Of a DNA stretch of 64,000 nt, positions 1 through 9,012 are shown one piece after another. The position numbers were made by a program, and so were the translations under genes. Below the pieces are notes generated by a model, which saw nothing but the letters and a program-made list of their open reading frames with translations, was not told the DNA's origin and searched no databases. The DNA is taken from NCBI GenBank assembly GCA_963728855.1, contig CAVSLN010000012.1:62001-126000 (forward strand). The letters run 5' to 3'. Within the stretch, counting starts at the first letter, position 1. Each line of letters opens with the position of its first letter. This DNA is from AC-43 sp963728855. GTDB taxonomy: Bacteria; Actinomycetota; Actinomycetes; Mycobacteriales; Micromonosporaceae.

Positions 1-167
1 CCCTGTGCGTGCAATCGCAAGCGCATTGAGCTGCATAAATGTACCTTCGTCCTGGTTTAAAGCAACCTTAAGCCGTCATTGTCCGGTGCCTATGCTCGTA
101 ACCTTCTGACTCGGAGCGTGGCGAATGCGCTACTGCTAGTGATCTCGAGACTGGTGGGGTGAAACCC

Positions 168-2110
168 ATGACAACGAGCAACGCGAACCTGATCAGTAAG
201 GCGGTCGTGGTCCGATCGACCGACGAGTCGACCGGGGTGGCCACACCGACCGGTCGGTACGAGGGTCATCGGAAGCTCTTCGACACGTTCACCCGCCAGC
301 CGGACGGCACCATCTCGCCGCTGGAGATCATCGCCCGCCTCCGCCAGGCCGGGCTGCCGCCTGACGACTCCCGGATCCGGGAAACCCTGGCACCCTCTCT
401 GGCCGAGAGCGGCCAGCCGCTCGGCATCACCGCGGACCGGTTCGCGGAGGTCTGTCAGGCCAGCGGCGGTCTGGTCGCGCGCGCCATCCGCGGTGAGCCG
501 TCATCCCGGACTTCGCCGGCTTCACCGCCGACCTTGTCGAGGTCTACGGCGCGCTGCTCGCCGAGGACCGCGGCGCGGTGGCCGACTACATCCCGCAGCT
601 GCGCAACGTCGACCCGGACCAGCTGGCGATCGCCGTGTGTACGGTCGACGGCCAGCGGTTCTCCCTCGGCGACGCCGCGGTCGGGTTCAGCATCCAGTCG
701 GTCTGCAAGCCGATCAACTACTGCCTCGCCCTGGAGGAGCACGGCCCCGAGGTCGTCCACCGGCACGTCGGCCGGGAGCCGAGCGGGCGCGGCTTCAACG
801 AGCTCGGGTTCGACCACGAAGGCCGGCCACACAACCCGATGATCAACTCTGGCGCCATCATGTGCTGCTCGCTCATCAAGAAGCAGCTGGACATGGCGGA
901 CCGGTTCGACTACGTCGCCAATGCGTGGCGCGGCCTGTCCGGCGGCGGGCGGGTCGGCTTCAACAACGCCGTGTACCTGTCGGAACGGGGGACCGCCGAC
1001 CGCAACTTCGTGCTCGGGTACTCCATGCGGGAGAGCCGGTCGTTCCCGAGCGGTACCAACCTGATGGAGACACTGGAGTTCTACCTGCAGTGCTGCGCCA
1101 TCGAGGTCGACGCCGAGGTGGTGTCGGTGGCGGCGGCGACGCTGGCCAACGGCGGGGTCTCGCCGACCGCGCGGGGCCACGTCCTGTCGACCGGCACCGT
1201 ACAGCGGTGCCTGTCCCTGATGTCGTCGTGCGGGATGTACGACTACTCCGGCGAGTTCGCGTTCGAGATCGGCCTGCCGGCCAAGAGCGGCGTATCCGGT
1301 GCGCTGATGATCGTCGTTCCGAAGGTCATGGGGATCTGCGTCTGGTCGCCGCGCCTGGACCGAAACGGAAACTCGGTACGGGGTATCGAGTTCTGCCGCC
1401 AGCTGGTGTCCCGGTACAACTTCCACGTCTTCGACGGCCTGGTCGACAGCGACAGCACGGGAAAGCGGGACCCCCGGCTGACCCGCAACCAGGCGGTGAT
1501 CACCGACGCGCTGCGGCTGTGCTGGGACGCCAGCGTCGGCGATGTCGAGGAGATACGGACGCTGGTCGAGTCCGGAGCCGACCCCAACCTCGGCGACTAC
1601 GACGGCCGTACGCCGCTGCACCTCGCGGCGACCGAGGGCCACCCGGACGTGGTCGCCTACCTGCTCGACAAGGGCGTGGACGCCAATCCGGTGGATCGCT
1701 GGGGCGGTACCCCGCTGGGAGACGCCGAGCGGGCCGGACACGCCGCCGTCGTCGCGCTGCTCAAGCCCCATACGGTGCACCGGATCGGCGGGGAGGATCC
1801 GCCGGACCTGGCTGCCCAGCCGGACCGCGCGGCCCGCAAGGCGTTCGTCAACGGGTACACCAAGCTGCTCACCCAGGCGTGGTCGGGCGGGGAGCTGGCC
1901 CGGCGGCTGGAGACCCAGCCCGAGGCGGTACTCGCGGGGCTCGGGCTGCCGACCGTACCGGGCGCGCGGGTGACGATCGTACGCACCCTCGACCCGGATC
2001 CCGACCTGGACACCCAGGCGGCTCTCTGGGAGCGGGGGCACGCCACCGGCCAGTACCTGCTGTACATACCGTTGGCGCCGCAGCTCTCCGCGGAACCCGA
2101 GGAAGCGTGA
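168..2110 (+). pseudogene. glsA: Animal-type glutaminase with ankyrin repeats and an NHLP-leader-like C-terminus, frameshifted
   Basis: The gene encodes glutaminase (glutamine to glutamate plus ammonia). The N-terminus (nt 168-497) resembles the EF-hand-like region of vertebrate GLS. The catalytic domain follows from about nt 500, with ADYIPQL, CTVDGQR, the SxxK catalytic pair in IQSVCKP, EPSG and GLPAKSGVSGA. Ankyrin repeats occupy about nt 1495-1770 (GRTPLHLAA). The tail at nt 1830-2085 resembles nitrile-hydratase-like leader peptides. The two parts lie in different frames: the residues up to RAIRGE end at 497 and VIPDF begins at 500, so one base appears to be missing. ATG 168 is preferred because GGTGGGG lies 8 nt upstream. 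The intact downstream ORF runs 578-2110. Sequencing error and real inactivation are both possible. Confidence 0.88.
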
Positions 2111-2931
2111 ACGCGCCTACCCGGCGGCGACCCCGGCGCCTGCGGGACGGTACGACCGCCGTGGACGTCGCCGGTGCCGGACCGCTCGCCGGCTTCACCG
2201 TCGCGGTCACCGCGGACCGGGGCGGGGACGAGCTCGCGAGCCTGCTCCAGTCCCAGGACGCCCGGGTCGTGCTGGCGCCGGCCCTGCGCGACGCCCCCCT
2301 CGGGGATGGCGCCGTTCTGGCGCGCGGGTCGGGCGCGGACGCGACCGAGGTACCCGTGTACCGGTGGGGCCCGCCGACCGATCCTGGGCCGCTGCGGCGG
2401 TTGAGCTCGCTGATCGGCGACCGGCTGGTCGACGCCGTGACGTTCACCTCCGCCCCGGCGGTGTGGGAGCTGCTCGACACGGGTGGGTTGGTGGTGCTGG
2501 ACCGGCTGCGGACCGCCGTCATGGCGGCGTGCGTCGGACCGGACACGGCCCAGCCGCTGGCGAGCCACGGCGTACCGGTGATCGAGCCGGACCGCCCGCA
2601 CCTCGGTGCGCTGGTCGACGCGCTCGTCGAGAGGCTGCCCGGAAACGCGTCGACCCTCAAGGTCGCCGGTGCCCTGCTGACCCTGCGCGGGCACGCCGCC
2701 GTCGTGGACGGGGCGCTCCGACCGTTGTCGCCCGGGCCGATGGCGGTGCTCCGGGCGCTCGCCGAGGCGGACGGGGAGGTGCTGTCGCGGACCGCCCTGC
2801 GGTGGGTACTCCCGCCGGGCGCTGACGAGCACACGGTGGACATGGCCGTGGTCCGGCTGCGCGCCGGGCTGGGCGGCAGGGCATTCGTCGAGACGGTCGT
2901 GCGGCGCGGCTACCGCCTCGCCCTGGACTGA
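2107..2931 (+). CDS. HemD-like (uroporphyrinogen-III synthase fold) protein fused to a winged-helix domain, internally shortened
   Basis: GTG 2107 overlaps the glutaminase stop (GTGA). The 274-aa product opens with a HemD-like segment (PLAGFTVAVTADRGGDELA, then APALRD). It jumps directly to the second half (EVPVYRW, DAVTFTSAPA, CVGPDTAQPL) and ends in an OmpR/PhoB-type winged helix (about residues 195-274: LSPGPMAVLRALAE to VETVVRRGYRLALD). Relatives known to me are near 370-380 aa and carry about 100 residues, including an ATTGIGFRGW-like motif, between APAL and EVPVYRW. Their absence here, in frame, leaves an incomplete synthase cleft. A regulatory role through the DNA-binding domain is more likely than tetrapyrrole synthesis. 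No other tetrapyrrole gene lies nearby. Confidence 0.75.
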   Translation: MNAPTRRRPRRLRDGTTAVDVAGAGPLAGFTVAVTADRGGDELASLLQSQDARVVLAPALRDAPLGDGAVLARGSGADATEVPVYRWGPPTDPGPLRRLSSLIGDRLVDAVTFTSAPAVWELLDTGGLVVLDRLRTAVMAACVGPDTAQPLASHGVPVIEPDRPHLGALVDALVERLPGNASTLKVAGALLTLRGHAAVVDGALRPLSPGPMAVLRALAEADGEVLSRTALRWVLPPGADEHTVDMAVVRLRAGLGGRAFVETVVRRGYRLALD

Positions 2932-2999
2932 CAGCGGTATCGGTATGGGAGGGGTAACCATGAAGCTGGTCACCGCCGGGAAGCTCGCGGGTCGGCGCC

Positions 3000-5900
3000 G
3001 TGGGCGCGGCCACCCGGGACGTGATCGACGTCGTCGTGGGCACCGGTCTGGAAGGCACCGAGCTGGAACAGCAACCGCCGGACGCCGAGCGGCTCATCAC
3101 CGAGGCCGTCACGATCGCCTACGGCTACCCGGAGGGCGGCGCCGAGCTGGCCGCGCTGGTCAGCCGGTACTGGCGGTTCGTGGCCGACGAGGAGATGATC
3201 GGGCGTACGCCCGAGGAGCTCGTCGAGGCGACGCTGTCCCACTGGGAGCTGGCGCGGCACCGGCCACGCCGCGAGGCGCGCGTGCAGGTGACCGACGACC
3301 CTGCCAACGACCACTCGTTGCTCGAGATCGTCGTCGACGACATGTCGTTCCTGGTGGCATCGGTGACCGGTGCGCTGACCAGCCGGGACCTGGACGTCCA
3401 CCTGCTGGTGCACCCGATAATGGTGGTCCGTCGCGACCCGCCCGGTGCGCTGGGCCAGGTGCGCCCGGACGTGGAGCCCGAGGACGCCGGACCGGGTGAC
3501 CTCGTGGAGAGCTGGATCCGCGTCGAGTTCAGCCGGGTCGCCGACGACCGGCAGCTGCAGGAGGTCCGCGACGCGTTGGCGCGGGTGCTGGCCGACGTCC
3601 GCGCGACGGCGGACGACTGGTCGAGCATGCGGGCCAAGGCCATCGAGCTGGCCGCCGATCTCGCCACCACGTCGCTGCCCGTACCGGACGGGGACGTCAG
3701 CGACGCGGTCGAGCTGCTGGGCTGGTTGGCCGACGACAACTTCACGTTCCTGGGCTACCGCCAGTACCGGCTCGCCGAGGGCGAACAAGGCCAGCTGGTG
3801 CTGGAGGCGGTGGCGGACACGGGCCTGGGCATCCTGCGCGGTGCGCCGGCGACGTCCCGGGTGCTGTCCACGATGACTCCTGAGGCGTACCGGAGGGTGC
3901 GGGACAAGCGGCTGGTCATCATCACGAAGGCCAACTCGCGCGCCACCGTACGCCGCCCGGTGTATCTGGACTACATCGCCTTCAAGACGTTCAACGAGGC
4001 CGGCGAGGTGACCGGTGAGTGCCGCTTCCTGGGACTGTTCGGCTCCGCCGCCTACCGCACGAGCGTGGCCGAGCTGCCCGTGGTCCGGCGCCGCGTCGGC
4101 GAGGTCATCGAGCGCGTCGGGCTGTCCCCGCGCAGCCACTCCGGCCGGGAGCTGAAGGAGATCCTGGAGACGTACCCGCGCGACGACCTGTTCCAGGTCA
4201 CCATCGACGACCTGTACGAGACCGTACTGGGGGTGCTGCGCCTGGCCGGCCGCCGGCAGGTGCGGCTGTTCCTGCGCCGTGACGAGTACGGCCGGTTCGT
4301 CTCCTGCCTGGTGTACCTGCCCCGGGACCGGTTCACCACGCCGAACCGTATGCGGATCCAGGAGATCCTGGTGCGTGAGCTGGGCGGTATCGGCGTCGAC
4401 CACACCACCCGGGTCAGCGACTCGGTGCTCGCGCGGCTGCACTTCGTCGTGCGTACCGACCCGGCCGGCCCGCCGCGCGACGTCGACCTCGACCGCCTGA
4501 CCCAGGTCATCAACGACGCCACCCGGCAGTGGGACGGCGACTTCCGGCTGGTGCTGGAGCGCCGGCTCGGCCGGGCCGAGGGGAAGCGGCTCTACCACCG
4601 GTACAGCCACGCGCTGCCCGGCTCCTACAAGGACGAGCACGACCCGTACGAGGCGGTCAAGGACATCGCCCGGATGGAGCTGATGGACCAGCCGGGACAG
4701 CTCGCGATGCGGGTGTACCGCAGGCACGGGGACGAGCGGGACGTACGCCTGCGGGTCCTGCGGTACGGCGAGCCGATGGTGCTTTCGCTGGTGCTGCCGG
4801 TACCGCACTCGTTCGGGCTGAACGTCACCGACGAGCGGCCGCACGAGGTGAAGCGCGCCGACGGCACCGTCTACATGTACGACTTCGCGGTGCAGCTGCC
4901 GCCCGGCTCGCGTCCGCTCGTCGAGGTGCGGCCGCACCTGGAGAGTGCGTTCACGGCCGCCTGGCGCGGGACGGCCGACATCGACGGGTACAACGCGCTC
5001 GTGCTCACCGCCGGGCTGACCTGGCGTCAGGTGGTGGTGCTGCGGGCCTACGCGAGGTACCTGCACCAGACCGGCACCGTGTACTCCCCGGAGTACCTGG
5101 AGCAGACCCTCGTCGCCTATCCGGACGTCGCGGCCAACCTGGTCGACCTCTTCACCACCCGGTTCGACCCGGGCGCCGGGCGGTCGGACCGCGCGGCTCG
5201 GATGGCGCAGCTGGTCGACACGATCCACCGCCAGGTCGACACGGTCACCAGCCTCGACCAGGACCGGATCCTGCGCGCCTTCCTGACGCTGATCCAGGCC
5301 ACCCTGCGTACCACCTTCTTCCAGCGCGGCGCCGACGGCCGGCCACAGCCCTACCTCGCCGTCAAGCTCGACCCGCAGGCCGTCCCGGACCTGCCCGCGC
5401 CCCGACCCAGCCGCGAGATCTTCGTGTACTCGCCGCGTTTCGAGGGCGTGCACCTGCGCTTCGGCGCGGTTGCCCGGGGCGGCCTGCGCTGGTCGGACCG
5501 CCGCGACGACCTCCGTCCCGAGATCCTCGGTCTGGTCAAGGCGCAGATGGTGAAGAACGCGGTGATCGTGCCGACCGGGGCCAAGGGCGGCTTCGTACTC
5601 AAGCGGCCGCTGACCGGCGACCGTGAGGACACCCTGCGGACCGAGGGCGTCGCCTGCTACAAGTTGTTCGTCTCGGCCCTGCTCGACCTGACCGACAACC
5701 TCGAAGGGGGCCGGGTCATACCACCCCGCGACGTGGTACGCCACGACGGCGACGACCCGTACCTGGTGGTCGCGGCGGACAAGGGTACGGCGAGCTTCTC
5801 CGACTTCGCCAACGAGATCTCCGAGCAGTACGGCTACTGGCTCGGCGACGCGTTCGCCTCCGGCGGCTCGGCCGGCTACGACCACAAGAGGATGGGGATC

Positions 5901-7949
5901 ACCGCTCGGGGCGCCTGGGAGTCGGTCCGCCGGGCGTTCCGCGAGCTGGCGAGCGGAGCCGACCAGTACGGCCGCGAGCTGGCGAGCGGAGCCGACCAGC
6001 ACGGCCGCGAGCTGGGTGTGGACATCCAGACGCACGACTTCAGCGTGGTCGGCGTCGGCGACATGTCCGGTGACGTGTTCGGCAACGGCATGCTGCTGTC
6101 GCGCCGGGTCCGGCTGGTCGCGGCCTTCGACCACCGGCACATCTTCATCGACCCGACCCCGGACACCGAGACGTCCTATGTGGAGCGTCGGAGGCTGTAT
6201 GACCTGGCTCGCTCGTCCTGGGACGACTACGACCGGTCGCTCATCTCGCCGGGTGGCGGCGTCTGGCCACGTACCACCAAGTCCGTCCCGATCGCGCCGC
6301 AGGTCCGCGCGGCGTTGGGTCTCGACGGGTCGGTGACCGCCCTGACCCCGGTCGAGCTGGTCCGGGCGATCCTCACCGCACCGGTGGACCTGTTGTGGAA
6401 CGGCGGGATCGGTACCTTCGTCAAGGCCGCCGCGGAGTCGTCCGCCGACGTCGGCGACAAGACCAACGACCAGGTTCGCGTCAACGGCAAAGAGCTGCGC
6501 TGCCGGGTGGTCTGCGAGGGCGGCAACCTCGGCCTGACCCAGGCCGGCCGGGTGGAGTACGCCCTGCACGGCGGGCTCGTCAACGCCGACTTCATCGACA
6601 ACTCCGGCGGCGTGGACTGCTCGGACCACGAGGTCAACATCAAGATCCTGCTGACCGCGGCCACGGCACACGGGGAGCTGGACCGGCGCGGGCGCGACGC
6701 CCTGCTGGCCGAGATGACCGGCGAGGTGGGCGCGAGCGTGGTGCGGGACAGCTACCTCCAGGCGTGCGTACTGGGTAGCGCCCGCGCCCGGGCCCGGGCG
6801 CTGCTGCCAGTGCACCGCCGGATGGTCACCGAGCTGGAGCGGCGCGGGCTGCTCGACCGGGCCCTGGAAGGGGTACCGGACGACGAGACCCTCGCCGCGC
6901 GGACGGCGGCCGGGGTGGGCCTTCGCTCGCCGGAGCTGGCGGTCCTGCTGGCGTACACCCGCATCGCGGTCAAGCGGGAGATCGTCGAGTCGCCGCTGTG
7001 CCAGGAGCACTGGACCGCCGATGTGCTGGCGGACTACTTCCCGAACCCGCTGCGGCGCTACGCCGGCCGCATGGCCGGCCACCCACTGGCCCGGCAGATC
7101 GTCACCACCCAGCTGGTGAACGAGGCGGTCAACCGGGGTGGCGTGTCGTTCTTCTTCCGGACCAGCGAGGAGACCGGGGCCAGCACCGCCGACGTGCTGC
7201 GCGGCTACGTCGTGGCGCGCCAGGTCTTCGGGCTGGACCATGTCTGGCAAGCCATCGAGTCGCTGGACAACAAGGTGACCATCGAGGTACAGACATCGAT
7301 GCATCTGGATGTCCGTCGGTTGCTCGACAAGGCGGTGCGCTGGCTGGTCTCCAACCGGCCGTCGCCGCTCGACGTGGCCGGCGAGATCGAGCGGTTCCAG
7401 CCCCGCGTCCAGCAGCTGCTACCGGAGCTGGGCAACCTGTTGCGGGGCCGGGAGCGGCAGGCGTGGGTGGACCGCCAGTCCACCCTGCACGGCCAGCGCG
7501 TACCCGACCGCGTCGCGTACCTCATCACCGGCATGAAGTACGGCTTCGGGCTGCTCGACGTGGTCGAGACCGGGCACGCGACCGGACTGGACCTCGAAAC
7601 GGTCGCCCATGTGTACTTCGTCCTCTCGGAACGGTTCCGGGTCGACGACCTGCTGTCGAAGATCGCCGCGCTGCCGAAGGAGAACCGTTGGCAGACGCTG
7701 GCCCGGATGGCGCTGCGCTACGACCTCTACGCGGCGCTGGCCGAGCTGACCGGCCAGGTGCTCGCGGTGTCCCCGCTCGAGGCCGACCCGGAGGCGAAGG
7801 TGGCCGAGTGGGAGCAGGCCAACTCCGCCTCGATAGTCCGGCTGCACCACACCATCGGGGAGTTCGCCGACTGGCCCCCCGACCTGGCCGCGCTGTCGGT
7901 ACTGCTGCGCCAGATCCGTACGGTGGTCCGGACCACGACCGTGCCGTGA
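3000..7949 (+). CDS. NAD-specific glutamate dehydrogenase, 180-kDa class
   Basis: The 1649-aa protein is the large NAD-dependent GDH that oxidises glutamate to 2-oxoglutarate and ammonium. Family landmarks include the N-terminal ACT-like region (DDMSFLVASVTGAL), FEGVHLRFGAVARGGLRWSDR, VPTGAKGGFVLKRP, HDGDDPYLVVAADKGTA, FGNGMLLSRR and EGGNLGLTQAGRVEYA. Residues about 981-1002 are two copies of an 11-residue insert before LGVDIQTHDF. The start is uncertain: GTG 3000 opens the frame, but a strong GGAGGGG site precedes ATG 2960 in another frame, so an N-terminal indel is possible. Lying behind the glutaminase, it would complete glutamine to 2-oxoglutarate conversion. A GACCGGCGCCGGTC palindrome overlaps its stop at 7948-7961. 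Confidence 0.95.
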   Translation: MGAATRDVIDVVVGTGLEGTELEQQPPDAERLITEAVTIAYGYPEGGAELAALVSRYWRFVADEEMIGRTPEELVEATLSHWELARHRPRREARVQVTDDPANDHSLLEIVVDDMSFLVASVTGALTSRDLDVHLLVHPIMVVRRDPPGALGQVRPDVEPEDAGPGDLVESWIRVEFSRVADDRQLQEVRDALARVLADVRATADDWSSMRAKAIELAADLATTSLPVPDGDVSDAVELLGWLADDNFTFLGYRQYRLAEGEQGQLVLEAVADTGLGILRGAPATSRVLSTMTPEAYRRVRDKRLVIITKANSRATVRRPVYLDYIAFKTFNEAGEVTGECRFLGLFGSAAYRTSVAELPVVRRRVGEVIERVGLSPRSHSGRELKEILETYPRDDLFQVTIDDLYETVLGVLRLAGRRQVRLFLRRDEYGRFVSCLVYLPRDRFTTPNRMRIQEILVRELGGIGVDHTTRVSDSVLARLHFVVRTDPAGPPRDVDLDRLTQVINDATRQWDGDFRLVLERRLGRAEGKRLYHRYSHALPGSYKDEHDPYEAVKDIARMELMDQPGQLAMRVYRRHGDERDVRLRVLRYGEPMVLSLVLPVPHSFGLNVTDERPHEVKRADGTVYMYDFAVQLPPGSRPLVEVRPHLESAFTAAWRGTADIDGYNALVLTAGLTWRQVVVLRAYARYLHQTGTVYSPEYLEQTLVAYPDVAANLVDLFTTRFDPGAGRSDRAARMAQLVDTIHRQVDTVTSLDQDRILRAFLTLIQATLRTTFFQRGADGRPQPYLAVKLDPQAVPDLPAPRPSREIFVYSPRFEGVHLRFGAVARGGLRWSDRRDDLRPEILGLVKAQMVKNAVIVPTGAKGGFVLKRPLTGDREDTLRTEGVACYKLFVSALLDLTDNLEGGRVIPPRDVVRHDGDDPYLVVAADKGTASFSDFANEISEQYGYWLGDAFASGGSAGYDHKRMGITARGAWESVRRAFRELASGADQYGRELASGADQHGRELGVDIQTHDFSVVGVGDMSGDVFGNGMLLSRRVRLVAAFDHRHIFIDPTPDTETSYVERRRLYDLARSSWDDYDRSLISPGGGVWPRTTKSVPIAPQVRAALGLDGSVTALTPVELVRAILTAPVDLLWNGGIGTFVKAAAESSADVGDKTNDQVRVNGKELRCRVVCEGGNLGLTQAGRVEYALHGGLVNADFIDNSGGVDCSDHEVNIKILLTAATAHGELDRRGRDALLAEMTGEVGASVVRDSYLQACVLGSARARARALLPVHRRMVTELERRGLLDRALEGVPDDETLAARTAAGVGLRSPELAVLLAYTRIAVKREIVESPLCQEHWTADVLADYFPNPLRRYAGRMAGHPLARQIVTTQLVNEAVNRGGVSFFFRTSEETGASTADVLRGYVVARQVFGLDHVWQAIESLDNKVTIEVQTSMHLDVRRLLDKAVRWLVSNRPSPLDVAGEIERFQPRVQQLLPELGNLLRGRERQAWVDRQSTLHGQRVPDRVAYLITGMKYGFGLLDVVETGHATGLDLETVAHVYFVLSERFRVDDLLSKIAALPKENRWQTLARMALRYDLYAALAELTGQVLAVSPLEADPEAKVAEWEQANSASIVRLHHTIGEFADWPPDLAALSVLLRQIRTVVRTTTVP
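5940..6005 (+). repeat. Two tandem copies of a 33-bp unit inside the GDH gene
   Basis: Copies lie at 5940-5972 and 5973-6005 and differ at one base (tac or cac codon). They encode RELASGADQYG and RELASGADQHG, and the next bases restart the unit (cgcgagctg). The unit is a multiple of three, so the frame is kept. They interrupt the normally continuous FRELGVD segment just ahead of the conserved VGDMSGDVFGNGML motif. Confidence 0.9.
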
Positions 7950-7991
7950 CCGGCGCCGGTCGGTCAACCGGTCGGGGGACCCGGGAGTGAG

Positions 7992-8411
7992 GTGGGGTTG
8001 GTATGCCCGGGGACGCCGACGGCGTACCGCGTCGGGCGGTACGTGGCGCGCAACGTCCGGGGCGGCTCGATCTCCGTCGGTACGGGCAGCGCGGACTTCA
8101 CCCCGGTCGAGCTCCTGTTGGCCGCCATCGCGAGCTGTACCGCGATCGACGTCGACGTGGTGACCAGCCGGCGCGCGGAGCCGAGTGAGTTCTCCGTGAA
8201 GGTCACCGGCGACAAGGTCCGGGACGAGTCGGGCGGGAGCCGGATGGTGAACCTGAGCGTCGAGCTCACCGTGACGTTCCCGGACAGCGAGGGTGCCGAC
8301 GCGGCCCGGGAAGCGCTGCCCCGCGCGGTACGGATGTCGCACGACCGCATCTGCACGGTCTCCCGTACGGTCGAGCTGGGTACGCAGATATCGACTACTG
8401 TCAATTCATAG
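7992..8411 (+). CDS. OsmC family peroxiredoxin-like protein
   Basis: The 139-aa product is an OsmC/Ohr-fold protein, a family that reduces organic hydroperoxides or binds lipids with paired cysteines. It shows the OsmC core FTPVELLLAAIASCTAIDVDVV, with the first cysteine in ASCTA, and the second conserved segment SHDRICTVSRTVE near the C-terminus. GTG 7992 is chosen because GGGAGTGAG lies just upstream; ATG 8003 is out of frame. It is convergent with the next gene and only 7 nt from its stop. Confidence 0.85.
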   Translation: MGLVCPGTPTAYRVGRYVARNVRGGSISVGTGSADFTPVELLLAAIASCTAIDVDVVTSRRAEPSEFSVKVTGDKVRDESGGSRMVNLSVELTVTFPDSEGADAAREALPRAVRMSHDRICTVSRTVELGTQISTTVNS

Positions 8412-8418
8412 AGCTGAG

Positions 8419-8901
8419 CTACATCATCCGGTCCACCGCGTCCTTGGCGTCCCGCAGGCTCATCCCGGTGTGCTGCCGCATCACCTTGATCGCCTGGATC
8501 ACCTGGTTACGGCTCTTGAGCTGCCGCACCTGCGCGAGTACCTCCGGCGCCACCCCACTGGGCAGGTAGCCGGACCCGAGCGACGGTGCCGCCGGCGCGG
8601 TCCCCAGAGCCAGGCCCGCCTCGACCCGCTCGACCGCGTCCTTGGCATCCCGCAAGGACATCGGGCGCTGTTCGCGCAGCAGCTTGATGGCGTGGATCTT
8701 GCCCCGCTGCCGTAGCAACACCTCGATCTGCTGGCGCAGCTCGGCGTCCGATATGCCGAGCGGGGCCGGTCGGTCGCCGGTCCGGGCGGCGGCCAGCTGC
8801 GACCCGACGAGATCCCGGCCGCGACCGGACCGGCGCGCCACGACGAGCAGGAGCAGGCCCGCCGCGGCCACCGCGACGAGGACGAGCAGGACGGGAAGCA
8901 T
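8419..8901 (-). CDS. Membrane-anchored protein with two ribosomal L7/L12 C-terminal-like domains
   Basis: The 160-aa product starts with one transmembrane helix (residues 1-22, hydrophobic L/V/A) followed by an Arg-rich flank (RRSGRGRD). Two copies of a motif typical of the L7/L12 C-terminal domain follow: KIHAIKLLREQRPMSLRDAK at about residues 68-87 and QVIQAIKVMRQHTGMSLRDA at about 132-151, each ending in DAV(E/D)R. In ribosomal L12 this surface binds translational GTPases. Here the domains would lie on the cytoplasmic side if the N-terminus is out. The partner is unknown. No ribosomal gene is near. Confidence 0.75.
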   Translation of the reverse strand: MLPVLLVLVAVAAAGLLLLVVARRSGRGRDLVGSQLAAARTGDRPAPLGISDAELRQQIEVLLRQRGKIHAIKLLREQRPMSLRDAKDAVERVEAGLALGTAPAAPSLGSGYLPSGVAPEVLAQVRQLKSRNQVIQAIKVMRQHTGMSLRDAKDAVDRMM

Positions 8902-9012
8902 CTGCGTACGGTACCCCCGACCGTCGACGGCCCGCTCTCGTCAGCCGACGCTGAGCGTGACCGCGGCGGTGTGTACGGTGTGCGTCGGCCACGGGCGCGC
9001 TTCCCGTTCGGA

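Noticed and set aside
2945..3499. GDH start at the strong ribosome site (ATG 2960)
   Set aside because: That frame does not match GDH beyond a few codons. It is kept only as a hint of an N-terminal indel.
2970..7304. 1444-codon minus-strand open frame opposite glutamate dehydrogenase
   Set aside because: It is the antisense shadow of a long high-GC gene: biased composition, no ribosome site and no recognisable domain.
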